Assembly: GCA_028224375.1 (NCBI GenBank)
Contig: JAOIVW010000016.1
Location: 1 to 64,000 of the forward strand
DNA length: 64,000 nucleotides
DNA from: Hellea sp.
GTDB taxonomy: Bacteria; Pseudomonadota; Alphaproteobacteria; Caulobacterales; Maricaulaceae
Direction of reading: 5' to 3'
Under the pieces are notes generated by a model. It worked only from the letters and a program-made list of their open reading frames with translations, made no database searches and was not told where the DNA came from. Below are positions 1-7,669 of this stretch, piece after piece. The stretch's first letter is position 1. Each line of letters starts with the position of its first letter. A program made the position numbers and the translations under genes.

Positions 1-167
1 TAGAGCGCGATATATTGCGCCTCTGTGCCGACATGCACTGTGTATCCATTATCCATGCTCGCGCCTTCCCATCTTATGTGCCAGCCAAATAAATGCATCA
101 GCATGGCGGCGGTGGCTTTGGGGTCTTTTACGGTGATGTTGACGCGTTCCAATCTTGCGGGTTTCAT
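1..167 (-). CDS. VOC (glyoxalase/bleomycin-resistance fold) family protein, partial
   Basis: The first 55 codons of a gene read leftwards out of the window; the start codon is at 165-167 with an AGGAGA ribosome-binding site just upstream. The N-terminus (MKPARLERVNITVKDPKATA, then a small helix and a GW strand) is the typical first beta-alpha-beta unit of vicinal-oxygen-chelate proteins. VOC proteins bind a metal and act as dioxygenases, lyases or resistance proteins; the substrate cannot be told from this fragment. It is divergent from soxR across 51 bp that hold a SoxR-box-like site, so it may belong to a redox-stress regulon. The family call is fairly safe; the role is inferred. Confidence 0.7.
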   Translation of the reverse strand, partial: MKPARLERVNITVKDPKATAAMLMHLFGWHIRWEGASMDNGYTVHVGTEAQYIAL

Positions 168-188
168 CAGTTTCTCTCCTTGAGTTAG

Positions 189-206
189 CTTTGATTTAAG
201 TTGAGG
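189..206 (-). promoter_or_regulatory. candidate SoxR box in the VOC/soxR divergent promoter
   Basis: Read on the minus strand the 18 bases CCTCAACTTAAATCAAAG match the well-known palindromic SoxR site (CCTCAAGTTAACTTGAGG) at 13 positions by hand count, with one perfect half-site. A TTGACC -35-like hexamer at 205-210 overlaps its edge, as in SoxR-activated promoters with long spacers, and points at the VOC gene. The second half-site is degenerate, so this is a candidate only. Confidence 0.4.
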
Positions 207-218
207 TCAAGCGATAAA

Positions 219-671
219 ATGAAAAAACTTAAAGCGGGTATTTTGATTGGCAAAGTCGCGGCGCGAACGGGCGTCGCCGTCTCGGCTATTCGCTTTTACG
301 AAGAGGCAGGATTGGTCACGGCAGGGCGCAATGCGGGCGGGCAGCGTGTCTTTGAGGCGGCAGATATTCGGCGCATCTCATTTATTATTATCGCGCAAAA
401 GCTGGGTTTTTCTCTCAAACAGATTAAGGCGCAGCTCGATAGCCTGCCTAATAAGCGTACGCCCACGCAAAAAGATTGGGAGAAGATCAGCCACAGTTTT
501 GGGCAAGATATAGATGAGCGCATTGCGGCGCTGACAAATCTGCGCAAGCGGCTCTCGGGATGTATCGGCTGTGGATGTTTATCGCTAAAGAATTGCGCGC
601 TTTATAATGAGGGCGACAAAGCGGGGGAGAACGGGGCAGGGCCACGGTATTTGATGGGGAATGTGCCTTGA
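219..671 (+). CDS. soxR: redox-sensitive transcriptional activator SoxR
   Basis: A 150-residue MerR-family regulator. Residues about 8-75 form the winged helix-turn-helix (IGKVAARTGVAVSAIRFYEE), followed by a dimerisation helix, and the C-terminal part carries CIGCGCLSLKNC, the CX2CXCX5C [2Fe-2S] cluster motif (Cys115, 118, 120, 126) that distinguishes SoxR from other MerR proteins. SoxR senses redox-cycling drugs or superoxide through cluster oxidation and activates promoters with over-long spacers. The ATG at 219 is chosen over an in-frame TTG at 201 because family members begin near here. No soxS is nearby, as usual outside enterobacteria; the divergent VOC gene is the obvious local target. 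Confidence 0.93.
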   Translation: MKKLKAGILIGKVAARTGVAVSAIRFYEEAGLVTAGRNAGGQRVFEAADIRRISFIIIAQKLGFSLKQIKAQLDSLPNKRTPTQKDWEKISHSFGQDIDERIAALTNLRKRLSGCIGCGCLSLKNCALYNEGDKAGENGAGPRYLMGNVP

Positions 672-680
672 ATTGACTTG

Positions 681-1037
681 ATGAGGCCAAGCCCACATAT
701 TCAGATTATGGCATGGCAAAAAGGTCGACAGGGCACGGGCTACTATAAATGGCCATTACTCGTATCAAAACGGTTGCGATTTGATTCCTATATTCTCAAA
801 TATCCAGTTGATACGGAAATTCCGCCGCATAATGACCCAGTGAAGGACGCCAAACACTATCGTTTGAATATAGTTGTTAAAAAGTCGAAAGCAGGCGGCA
901 ATTTCAAATGCGCAAACACAATTTTTCAATGGGGGCGCATTGCCCTTTTTCGCCCAGATATTGAGACACACTCGGTTACTAGGGTTGGGGGGAGTCCGAG
1001 ATATGTTTTCAGTCTCGGTTGGCTTAGGGAATTGTAG
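681..1037 (+). CDS. small 2OG-Fe(II) oxygenase-like protein
   Basis: A 118-residue protein. I see the pattern of a double-stranded beta-helix dioxygenase: an H-x-D pair (His50, Asp52 in IPPHND), a strand HYRLNIVVKK, then a distal His97 (IETHSVT) followed by Arg101/107 and a closing strand RYVFSLGWL. Those are the iron and 2-oxoglutarate ligands expected for the family. It is shorter than typical members (about 200 residues), so it is either a minimal core or only fold-related. It lies 9 bp after soxR on the same strand and may be co-transcribed. The start could also be the internal ATG at 708. Function unknown. Confidence 0.5.
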   Translation: MRPSPHIQIMAWQKGRQGTGYYKWPLLVSKRLRFDSYILKYPVDTEIPPHNDPVKDAKHYRLNIVVKKSKAGGNFKCANTIFQWGRIALFRPDIETHSVTRVGGSPRYVFSLGWLREL

Positions 1038-1057
1038 TTGCTCTGTGACGTGAGAGC

Positions 1058-1107
1058 ACAAATAATGACACTACAGTCATCGCTTCGCTCAAACGGTCAT
1101 TATTTGT
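1058..1107 (-). terminator. 12-bp perfect inverted repeat just 3' of tRNA-Leu
   Basis: ACAAATAATGAC at 1058-1069 is the exact reverse complement of 1096-1107, with a 26-base loop. It starts 6 bases past the encoded CCA end of the leftward tRNA, so it may act as a terminator or processing hairpin for the tRNA transcript. There is no strong T-tract, hence low confidence in the terminator reading. Confidence 0.35.
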
Positions 1108-1112
1108 GGTCA

Positions 1113-1199
1113 TGGTGCGGGCGGCCGGACTTGAACCGGCACTTCCATACGGAAACAAGATTTTAAGTCTTGCGTGTCTACCAATTCCACCACGCCCGC
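1113..1199 (-). tRNA. tRNA-Leu (anticodon UAA)
   Basis: On the minus strand 87 bases fold as a class II tRNA: acceptor GCGGGCG pairs with CGCCCGC, discriminator A, and CCA is encoded. The D region is TGGTGGAATTGGTAGACACG, the anticodon arm AAGACTTAAAATCTT exposes UAA, a variable stem follows (GTTTCCGTATGGAAGT region), and the T arm contains GGTTCAAGTCC. The long variable arm and UAA anticodon identify leucine. Confidence 0.97.
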
Positions 1200-1266
1200 G
1201 ACAGAATTTGAATGTGCTGATTAAGGGGCGTTGCGAGTGCGGGCAAGTCCTTTTTCGTCTCCCAAG

Positions 1267-1302
1267 CGGCATTCTGCATAAAAGACGGCATTATGCATAA
1301 AA
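1267..1302. repeat. two 17-bp direct repeats upstream of the DUF2177 gene
   Basis: CGGCATTCTGCATAAAA (1267-1283) and CGGCATTATGCATAAAA (1286-1302) differ at one base with a 19-bp period. They lie about 50-85 bp before the next start codon and could be paired regulator sites; nothing else supports that. Confidence 0.4.
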
Positions 1303-1351
1303 TAAGAACTTCCGCGTCTCCTGCGCCGTAGAAACTGCAACGGAGTTTCTG

Positions 1352-1756
1352 ATGACAACATATATTATCGCTTATTTGGCCACACTGGTTTTCTTTTTGG
1401 TCGTGGATATGGTTTGGCTCGCGGGGATTGCCAAGAAGATTTATGGACGGCAGCTTGGCTCGCTCATGACGCGCAATATTCGTTGGGGCGCGGCGGGTGT
1501 TTTCTACGCGCTTTATATATTGGGAGCTGTCATTTTTGCCATTCGCCCCGCCGTCGAGGCGCAGAGCTTGATGACGGGTCTGACGCTTGGGGCTCTTTAC
1601 GGCTTCTTTTGTTATATGACCTATGATCTAACCAATCTGGCGACCCTAAAAGGATGGCCGGAGAAACTGATTTGGATCGATATTCCCTGGGGCACGGTTT
1701 TGACGGGCAGTGCAGCTCTGTTTGGTACATGGGTTGCGATGTTCTTTGTGGGCTAA
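1352..1756 (+). CDS. DUF2177 family inner-membrane protein
   Basis: A 134-residue protein with four predicted membrane spans (about residues 5-25, 45-65, 75-95 and 110-130). Features matching DUF2177 are the N-terminal FLVVDMVWLAGIAKKIYG, the central YILGAVIFAIRP, and YDLTNLATLKGWP before the last span. The family is widespread in proteobacteria with no assigned biochemical activity. It stands alone between the tRNA and the sulfate-activation genes, with its own upstream region. The ATG at 1352 begins right before the first hydrophobic segment. Confidence 0.85.
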   Translation: MTTYIIAYLATLVFFLVVDMVWLAGIAKKIYGRQLGSLMTRNIRWGAAGVFYALYILGAVIFAIRPAVEAQSLMTGLTLGALYGFFCYMTYDLTNLATLKGWPEKLIWIDIPWGTVLTGSAALFGTWVAMFFVG

Positions 1757-1850
1757 TCCCCACCTCATTATCGGCGAAGCTCACGAAATAGTGCCTCGCG
1801 CCCCCTTTACAAAATAATATTAGCGCTTAAATGGGTCACATTGCATAAGG

Positions 1851-1868
1851 CGTGGGATAAATCCCACG
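1851..1868. promoter_or_regulatory. perfect 8-bp palindrome (2-nt spacer) abutting the cysD start
   Basis: CGTGGGAT-AA-ATCCCACG reads as an uninterrupted inverted repeat and ends one base before the ATG of cysD, covering the place of the ribosome-binding site. It could be an operator or an RNA hairpin that masks initiation. Since CysD here carries an N-terminal DNA-binding-like domain, autoregulation is an attractive inference. Confidence 0.5.
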
Positions 1869-1869
1869 A

Positions 1870-2982
1870 ATGAATATGACGCTTATATCTGATTTTGTAA
1901 CCCGCGCTGAGGCTTTGGCTATCTCCAGTGGGCAGTCGCTTTCGACCATATCGCGCAAACTCCTCAATGATGGCAAAGGCCTGTCCAGATTGAAAGAAGG
2001 CGGGCAATGCACGCTTAAAACAATGGATGAGGCGTTGGCCAAGCTTGAAGCGCTTGAGATTGAGCTTTCGGGCGAAGCCAAGCTGCGCATGACGCATTTG
2101 GACAGGCTCGAAGCTGAAGCCATCCACATCATGCGCGAAGTCGCGGCGCAATGCGAAAACCCTGTGATGCTTTATTCCGTGGGTAAGGATAGCTCGGTCA
2201 TGTTGCATTTGGCTGAGAAAGCCTTCTTTCCGTCCCGCCCGCCATTCCCCTTGATGCATGTCGATACGACCTGGAAATTTAAGGAAATGATCGCCTTTCG
2301 CGACCGCCGCGCCAAAGAGGTCGGGATGGAGCTCATCGTCCATTCAAACCCAGATGGTATTCGCGATGGCGTGGGGCCATTTACGCATGGATCAGCCGTG
2401 CATACCGATATTATGAAAACGCAGGGCCTGAAACAGGCGCTGGATAAATATAAGTTCGATGCGGCTTTTGGCGGCGCAAGGCGTGATGAAGAGAAATCTC
2501 GCGCCAAGGAGCGTATCTTCTCTTTCCGCTCAGAGAACCACCGCTGGGATGCCAAGAATCAACGGCCCGAGCTTTGGAATATTTATAATACGCGCGTCAA
2601 AAAAGGTGAGAGCATGCGGGTCTTCCCAATCTCGAACTGGACCGAGCTAGATATTTGGCAGTATATTTACAAAGAGAATATCCAAATTCCTGATCTCTAC
2701 CTCTCCAAGAAACGGCCTGTTGTCGAAAAGGACGGCGTGCTGATACTCGTCGATGATGACCGCATGCCCATTGGCCCTGATGATGTGATTGAAGAGAAAA
2801 TGGTGCGGTTCAGAACCTTGGGCTGCTACCCGCTGACAGGCGCGGTAGAGTCCGAAGCCGTGACCTTGCCGGATGTCATCCAAGAAATGCTGCTGACCAC
2901 AACATCCGAACGCCAAGGCCGGGTGATTGACAGCGATGCCGGCGCCTCGATGGAACAGAAGAAAGAAGAGGGGTATTTCTAA
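1870..2982 (+). CDS. cysD: sulfate adenylyltransferase subunit 2 (CysD) with an extra N-terminal domain
   Basis: Residues 74-370 are a complete Cys[19 protein letters not shown], the PP-loop SVGKDSS (about 103-109), [30 protein letters not shown], and [14 protein letters not shown] near the end. With CysN it makes adenosine phosphosulfate from ATP and sulfate. Unusually, 73 residues precede the normal start. They resemble small alphaproteobacterial helix-turn-helix-like proteins ([41 protein letters not shown]). An in-frame ATG at 2089 matches the usual CysD start but has no good ribosome-binding site. I therefore favour the fused protein, though internal initiation giving a normal CysD cannot be excluded. 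First gene of cysD-cysNC-DHH. Confidence 0.9.
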   Translation: MNMTLISDFVTRAEALAISSGQSLSTISRKLLNDGKGLSRLKEGGQCTLKTMDEALAKLEALEIELSGEAKLRMTHLDRLEAEAIHIMREVAAQCENPVMLYSVGKDSSVMLHLAEKAFFPSRPPFPLMHVDTTWKFKEMIAFRDRRAKEVGMELIVHSNPDGIRDGVGPFTHGSAVHTDIMKTQGLKQALDKYKFDAAFGGARRDEEKSRAKERIFSFRSENHRWDAKNQRPELWNIYNTRVKKGESMRVFPISNWTELDIWQYIYKENIQIPDLYLSKKRPVVEKDGVLILVDDDRMPIGPDDVIEEKMVRFRTLGCYPLTGAVESEAVTLPDVIQEMLLTTTSERQGRVIDSDAGASMEQKKEEGYF

Positions 2983-3007
2983 TGGCGGCTCTGTCCCTCA
3001 CGACCGC

Positions 3008-3114
3008 GTCCTTCGAGTCCCGCCGCTGCGCGCCGCCTCAGGATGAGGTCTCTTTTTGTGTTTTTAATAATGTAGTCCTCACCCTGAGGGATTGCGCAGC
3101 AATCGTCTCGAAGG
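3008..3114. repeat. imperfect inverted-repeat element between cysD and cysNC
   Basis: GTCCTTCGAG...CCTCAGGATGAGG (3008-3048) is mirrored by CCTCACCCTGAGGGATTGCG...TCTCGAAGG (3077-3114), separated by an AT-rich loop. This is the look of the dispersed palindromic intergenic repeats common in alphaproteobacteria. It ends just before the cysNC ribosome-binding site (GGGAGG, 3123-3128), so in mRNA the hairpin could tune cysD against cysNC expression or stability. Confidence 0.7.
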
Positions 3115-3136
3115 GCGTGGGCGGGAGGCACATCTA

Positions 3137-5050
3137 ATGGCCCATCTTGACGACCTTATCGCAACCGACATCCTCGGCTATCTAAAAGCCCAGGAAGAAA
3201 AATCTTTTCTGCGTTTCATTACTTGCGGCTCTGTGGATGACGGTAAGTCCACGCTTATCGGGCGGCTGCTCTATGATTCAAAACTGATCTATGAAGACCA
3301 ACTCGCCACGATTGAGAAAGACAGTAAAAAATCCGGTACACAAGGCGATAAGATAGACCTCGCGTTACTTGTTGACGGCCTTGCGGCAGAGCGGGAGCAG
3401 GGCATTACCATTGATGTCGCTTACCGTTTCTTCTCGACCGATAAGCGTAAATTTATTGTCGCCGATACACCGGGCCATGTTCAATATACGCGCAATATGG
3501 CGACGGGGGCCTCTACGGCGGACGTGGCTGTCCTGTTGATTGATGCGCGTTACGGCGTTCAAGAACAGACACGCCGTCATGCTTTTATTGTGTCCTTGCT
3601 AGGCGTGAAGCATGTTGTTGTCGCTATCAATAAGATGGATCTCAACGGTTTCGACCAGTCTATCTATAACGATATCGAAGTGGATTTTCGCGAGTTTTCT
3701 AGGGATCTGGGTTTCACCGATATCACCTGTATTCCGATGTCCGCCCTGGACGGGGATAATGTCACGATACGCTCTGATAATTCCGATTGGTATAAAGGCC
3801 CGACACTCCTCGAATATCTTGAGGTTGTCGATGTGGATAAAGCCGCGCTCGACGCGCCCTTCCGCCTGCCTGTGCAATGGGTGAACCGCCCGAACCTCGA
3901 CTTTCGCGGTTTTAGCGGCACGGTCGCGTCCGGCACAGTTGAAGTTGGCGACGAGATAATTGTTATCCCGTCAGGCAAGCGCAGCACGGTCAAAGAGATT
4001 GTGACCTTTGACGGTAATCGCGACATTGCCCGCGAAGACATGGCCGTGACACTGACGCTAAATGACGAGATTGATATTTCGCGCGGGGACATCATTTGCA
4101 AAAAAGATACACCCGCTGAGCAGGCGGATCAGTTCCAAGCGCATATGCTCTGGATGAGCGAAAATGAGATGTTCCCGGGGCGACAATATTTGCTCAAGAC
4201 AGGTAATAAAACCGTGCCTGCCAGCGTCATGAAACTTAAGCACCGTATTGATATTAATGACTTTTCTGAAGTTGCAGTCGATACTTTGGCGCTCAATGAA
4301 GTTGGCGTTGCGACGCTCTCCCTTTCGGCTCCGATTGCTTTTGATGCTTATAATGACAACCGCAATACGGGCAGCTTCATCCTGATTGACCGCCAGACCA
4401 ATGAGACTGTCGGGGTCGGCATGCTCGACTTTGCGCTGCGCCGTGCCAAGAATGTGGTGTGGCAAGATTTGGACGTCAATAAAGCGGTGCGGTCTGAACA
4501 GAAAAACCAAAAACCCGCCTTGCTCTGGTTCACGGGATTGTCGGGTTCTGGGAAGTCCACCATTGCAAATCTTGTCGAAAAACGCCTTCTCGATTTAGGC
4601 CGCCATACCTATACGCTGGACGGGGATAATGTTCGCCACGGGCTTAACCGCGACCTTAACTTCTCCAAGGCTGACCGGGTGGAAAACATCCGCCGTATTG
4701 GTGAGGTCGCGCGGTTGATGGTCGATGCAGGGCTCATCACTATGGCGTCCTTTATCTCGCCTTATCGTGCTGAACGCCGCATGGCGCGGGACCTGTTGGA
4801 AGAGGGCGAATTTATTGAAGTATTTGTCAATACGCCGCTTGAAGTTGCCGAAGCACGTGACGTGAAAGGCCTCTATGCCAAAGCTCGCGCGGGCGAGATC
4901 AAAAACTTCACAGGCATTGATAGTGAATATCAAGCGCCAGAAAACGCTGAAATCACCGTTGATACGGTCAAGATGTCCGCTGATGAAGCCGCAGAGATGA
5001 TTGTCACTTACCTTAAAGACAAAGGCTTCATGTCAGGCTATGAAGGCTAA
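3137..5050 (+). CDS. cysNC: bifunctional sulfate adenylyltransferase subunit 1 / adenylylsulfate kinase (CysNC)
   Basis: A 637-residue fusion. The N-terminal GTPase has GSVDDGKST (31-39), an [10 protein letters not shown] switch, DTPGH and NKMD, then translation-factor-like barrel domains. The C-terminal kinase starts near residue 455 with GLSGSGKST (about 466-474) and [16 protein letters not shown], ending in the VDVxxxA-type lid. CysN with CysD drives APS synthesis by GTP hydrolysis; the CysC domain phosphorylates APS to PAPS. The ATG at 3137 has GGGAGG upstream and is preferred to in-frame upstream codons inside the repeat. The stop overlaps the next gene start (TAATG). No PAPS reductase or sulfite reductase is in view. 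Confidence 0.96.
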   Translation: MAHLDDLIATDILGYLKAQEEKSFLRFITCGSVDDGKSTLIGRLLYDSKLIYEDQLATIEKDSKKSGTQGDKIDLALLVDGLAAEREQGITIDVAYRFFSTDKRKFIVADTPGHVQYTRNMATGASTADVAVLLIDARYGVQEQTRRHAFIVSLLGVKHVVVAINKMDLNGFDQSIYNDIEVDFREFSRDLGFTDITCIPMSALDGDNVTIRSDNSDWYKGPTLLEYLEVVDVDKAALDAPFRLPVQWVNRPNLDFRGFSGTVASGTVEVGDEIIVIPSGKRSTVKEIVTFDGNRDIAREDMAVTLTLNDEIDISRGDIICKKDTPAEQADQFQAHMLWMSENEMFPGRQYLLKTGNKTVPASVMKLKHRIDINDFSEVAVDTLALNEVGVATLSLSAPIAFDAYNDNRNTGSFILIDRQTNETVGVGMLDFALRRAKNVVWQDLDVNKAVRSEQKNQKPALLWFTGLSGSGKSTIANLVEKRLLDLGRHTYTLDGDNVRHGLNRDLNFSKADRVENIRRIGEVARLMVDAGLITMASFISPYRAERRMARDLLEEGEFIEVFVNTPLEVAEARDVKGLYAKARAGEIKNFTGIDSEYQAPENAEITVDTVKMSADEAAEMIVTYLKDKGFMSGYEG

Positions 5051-5994
5051 TGGCTAATTTTGATGTTTTTAATGGTGATGCGGACGGGATACTCTCCCTT
5101 GTGCAGCTGCGCCGCGCGGAGCCGCGAGCCACGACATTAATCACAGGCCGTAAGCGGGACATCAAGCTTCTAAGCCGCGTGCAAGCGGGTGAGGGCGACC
5201 ATATCACCGTGCTGGACATTTCCATGCGCTCCAACGCGGAGGATCTGTTGCGTGTCTTAAATGCGGGCGCAAACGTATTTTATGTGGACCATCATAATGC
5301 AGGTGACATCCCCGAGCATGTAAGCCTCAACGCCGTTATTGATACCTCGCCTGAGATGTGTACCGCCATGTTAGTGGATGAGTGCCTTGGGGGGGCTTAC
5401 AGGGCTTGGGCCGTAACGGCTGCCTTCGGGGATAACTTTCCAAAGCTCGCGCGGGCAAAAGCTAAAGGTCATGACTTGCCGCTGGATAAGCTTGCGCGTT
5501 TGGGGATGCTCGTCAACTATAACGGCTATGGCGGCTCCGTTGAAGATTTGCTCTACCATCCCGCAGACCTTTATCGTGAGCTTGAGAATTTTGATACGCC
5601 GATGGATTTTCTGAGTGAAAACATGACTGTATTTGATAAGCTTGAGGCTGGATATGAGATGGACTTGCTCAAAGCCACCCATGCGGACATCCTCGATCAG
5701 ACGGAAACGGGCCATATCATCACCCTGCCTGATAGCGCGGGGTCGCGCCGAATTTCAGGCGTCTATGGTAACCAACTCGCGCAAGATAGCCCTGGGCGCG
5801 CTCATGCAATATTGACGGCTCAAGAGGGCGGCTATCTCGTCTCTATCCGAGCGCCCATCAAGAACCGCACAGGTGCTGATACGCTCGCCCTGCAATTTGA
5901 AACAGGCGGCGGACGCTCTGCGGCGGCAGGTATCAATCACTTACCGGATGCCGAATTAGACAGATTTATCAAAGCCTTTCGCGAGGCGTTCTAG
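5050..5994 (+). CDS. DHH/DHHA1 family phosphoesterase, candidate pAp phosphatase
   Basis: A 314-residue protein with FNGDADGI (metal-binding Asp10 and Asp12), VLDIS (Asp56), the hallmark DHH at 80-82, and a C-terminal DHHA1 signature ending TGGGRSAAAGIN. This layout matches NrnA-like enzymes that remove nucleotides from nano-RNA or dephosphorylate 3'-phosphoadenosine 5'-phosphate (pAp). It overlaps cysNC by one base. PAPS use releases pAp, so the operon context suggests it clears pAp. That link is inference; family members also act on oligonucleotides or cyclic dinucleotides. No membrane segment or signal peptide is seen. Confidence 0.85.
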   Translation: MANFDVFNGDADGILSLVQLRRAEPRATTLITGRKRDIKLLSRVQAGEGDHITVLDISMRSNAEDLLRVLNAGANVFYVDHHNAGDIPEHVSLNAVIDTSPEMCTAMLVDECLGGAYRAWAVTAAFGDNFPKLARAKAKGHDLPLDKLARLGMLVNYNGYGGSVEDLLYHPADLYRELENFDTPMDFLSENMTVFDKLEAGYEMDLLKATHADILDQTETGHIITLPDSAGSRRISGVYGNQLAQDSPGRAHAILTAQEGGYLVSIRAPIKNRTGADTLALQFETGGGRSAAAGINHLPDAELDRFIKAFREAF

Positions 5995-6023
5995 CACGCT
6001 ATAGTCTCTCCAAAGGGGACATC

Positions 6024-6482
6024 ATGCGTCGGGTCATTATTTTATCGCTTTTGGGCTTTTCATTTATAGGCTGTCAGCAAGCGCCCGCCTCTAACACATC
6101 CTCGCTGCACCCCTTTGTTGGATGCTGGGAAACCGAAAACGGCTTGGAGCGCGAAAGTTGGGCCTTGGACCCCTCCGGTTGGCTTATAGGCTATGCCGTC
6201 TCGCGAGATGCCGAGGGCAATGTTACATTTTTTGAGCATATGCGCATCGAACGCGGCGGCGATAGCGAAGTGCTTGTTGTAACGGGGCAGGATAATAGCG
6301 AGGCACGCTTTACGCGCCGCCAAACAGATGACGCAGCGGAATATCGTTTCGAAAACCCAGATCACGATTACCCGCAAGTCATCGCCTATAAACGCAATGG
6401 TGATGCCTTAAACGCCTATATTGACTTGATGGATGGGTCGCAAAAGATCAGCTTTGATAAAAGCCTATGTAAAGAGAACTAA
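6024..6482 (+). CDS. lipoprotein, DUF6265-like
   Basis: A 152-residue precursor with a lipoprotein signal: MRR, hydrophobic VIILSLLGFSFI, then the lipobox GC (Cys17). The mature part has FVGCWETENG, SWALDPSGWLIGYAVS and a beta-rich tail with ENPDHDYPQVIAYKRNG, resembling DUF6265 (small beta-barrel, lipocalin-like proteins). Likely anchored in the outer or inner membrane facing the periplasm. Its start follows the DHH gene by 29 bp with GGGGAC upstream, so it may share the transcript. Its last codons (CKEN stop) are repeated just downstream. Role unknown. Confidence 0.7.
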   Translation: MRRVIILSLLGFSFIGCQQAPASNTSSLHPFVGCWETENGLERESWALDPSGWLIGYAVSRDAEGNVTFFEHMRIERGGDSEVLVVTGQDNSEARFTRRQTDDAAEYRFENPDHDYPQVIAYKRNGDALNAYIDLMDGSQKISFDKSLCKEN

Positions 6483-6497
6483 TGTGTAAAGAGAACT
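6468..6497 (+). repeat. 13-bp tandem duplication of the lipoprotein gene tail
   Basis: TGTAAAGAGAACT occurs at 6468-6480 and again at 6485-6497. The first copy encodes the lipoprotein end CKEN-stop; the second reads ATG-TGT-AAA-GAG-AAC-TGA, a five-codon MCKEN mini-frame beginning right after the lipoprotein stop. The second copy also supplies the GAGAAC ribosome-binding region of the membrane-protein gene at 6501. Confidence 0.8.
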
Positions 6498-6500
6498 GAT

Positions 6501-6887
6501 ATGAGCATGAATGAACATATGATGGCGTCGCCCACATGGGTGGTCATTTGGATGGGGATTATGGGCCTGCTCCATATAGCCGCGATACCCTTTGCCATAA
6601 AAGACTGGCGGCCGCGCATTATGGTCATCGTCATGATCATCAATATGATGTTTATGGGCGCGCTGTTTCATACCTATGGCTATACGCGCATTCTGGGGCT
6701 CTCTCATGTTATCTTTTGGACACCGCTGCTTGCTTACCTATGGAAGAGCCGTAACAAAGATCCTGAGCGCGTTTGGACAGGACGTTTCGTAAAGCTCGCA
6801 ATTGTGATTATTTTTATCTCGCTCCTCTTTGATTATACGGATGTTGTGCGCTATGTGCTGGGTGACCGAGCTGTGATGAGTGGATAA
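6501..6887 (+). CDS. small membrane protein of unknown function
   Basis: A 128-residue methionine-rich protein with four hydrophobic segments (about residues 10-30, 38-58, 65-83 and 100-118) joined by short charged loops. I recognise no named domain. It begins after the duplicated GAGAAC stretch and is followed immediately by the hydrolase gene (TAA then ATG, no gap), so both are probably translated from one mRNA. It sits in the inner membrane by prediction. An alternative start at the second or third methionine is possible. Confidence 0.65.
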   Translation: MSMNEHMMASPTWVVIWMGIMGLLHIAAIPFAIKDWRPRIMVIVMIINMMFMGALFHTYGYTRILGLSHVIFWTPLLAYLWKSRNKDPERVWTGRFVKLAIVIIFISLLFDYTDVVRYVLGDRAVMSG

Positions 6888-7649
6888 ATGCCAAGTGAAA
6901 AAGTAGAATTTAAAGGCGCCTTTGGCGATACAATCTCGGCCAAGATTGATTGGCCTGATGAAGGTGAGCTTAAAGCCTGGTGTCTCTTTGCGCACGGCTT
7001 TTCTATCGGGAAAGATCTAAAGCCTATCCGCACCATTTCCAAATCCTTGGTCGATGACGGTTATGGCATGCTCCGCTTTGATTTCACGGGGCTAGGCGAG
7101 AGCGGCGGTGATTTCTCAGAGACGAATTTCAGCTCTAACTGCGAAGATATTCGCATGGCGGCGGGCTTCCTGCGCACACATCACACGGCGCCGAAAGTTA
7201 TGATTGGTCACAGCTTTGGCGGGACAGCCACGTTAAAGGTCGCCGATGAAATTGCGGAATGCAAAGCGATCGCGACCATTGGCTCGCCTTGCGATACCAC
7301 TCATATTGTTCATCAATTCGCAGATAAGCTCGAAGAGATTGAAGAGGAGGGCGAAGCCAAAGTCCTCTTGGGCGGGCGTCCCTTTATTATCAAAGAGCAA
7401 TTTTTAGATGATATAGGTAACCAAGATATCGCCAAAGAAATTGCCGATTTGGACCGCGCGCTGATGATTTTTCATTCGCCCCAAGACAGTGTCGTGAAAA
7501 TTGAGAATGCCGCCCACATTTACTCGCAGGCGAAACACCCGAAGAGTTTTGTTAGTCTTGATGGTGCCGATCACTTGCTCTTGAAAAACCCAAAAGATGC
7601 CGAATATGTGGCGCATGTTTTAGCCGCCTGGGCGAAGCGATATTTATAA
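6888..7649 (+). CDS. alpha/beta hydrolase
   Basis: A 253-residue serine hydrolase of the small soluble type found alone or fused to OsmC. It has an oxyanion HGFSIGKD, GYGMLRFDFTGLGES, nucleophile elbow GHSFGG (Ser about 107), acid SPQDSVV and terminal His in GADHLLL, so the triad is complete. It is probably a carboxylesterase or related enzyme acting in the cytoplasm; the substrate cannot be predicted. The start codon directly follows the stop of the preceding membrane protein, suggesting an operon. An acidic stretch (EEIEEEGEAK) sits in the lid region. Confidence 0.85.
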   Translation: MPSEKVEFKGAFGDTISAKIDWPDEGELKAWCLFAHGFSIGKDLKPIRTISKSLVDDGYGMLRFDFTGLGESGGDFSETNFSSNCEDIRMAAGFLRTHHTAPKVMIGHSFGGTATLKVADEIAECKAIATIGSPCDTTHIVHQFADKLEEIEEEGEAKVLLGGRPFIIKEQFLDDIGNQDIAKEIADLDRALMIFHSPQDSVVKIENAAHIYSQAKHPKSFVSLDGADHLLLKNPKDAEYVAHVLAAWAKRYL

Positions 7650-7669
7650 TCCGAACACTCGATACTGCC

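Noticed and set aside
296-547. Frames antisense to soxR and to most other genes
   Set aside because: They mirror real genes, lack ribosome-binding sites and show no protein family features.
1113-1199. tRNA-Leu as an integration site
   Set aside because: No copy of the tRNA 3' end occurs elsewhere in the window that I can find, and no integrase gene is adjacent.
2981-3139. Short rightward frame starting at the cysD stop (TAATGG)
   Set aside because: It runs into a dispersed palindromic repeat and has no protein-like composition; cysNC has its own start at 3137.
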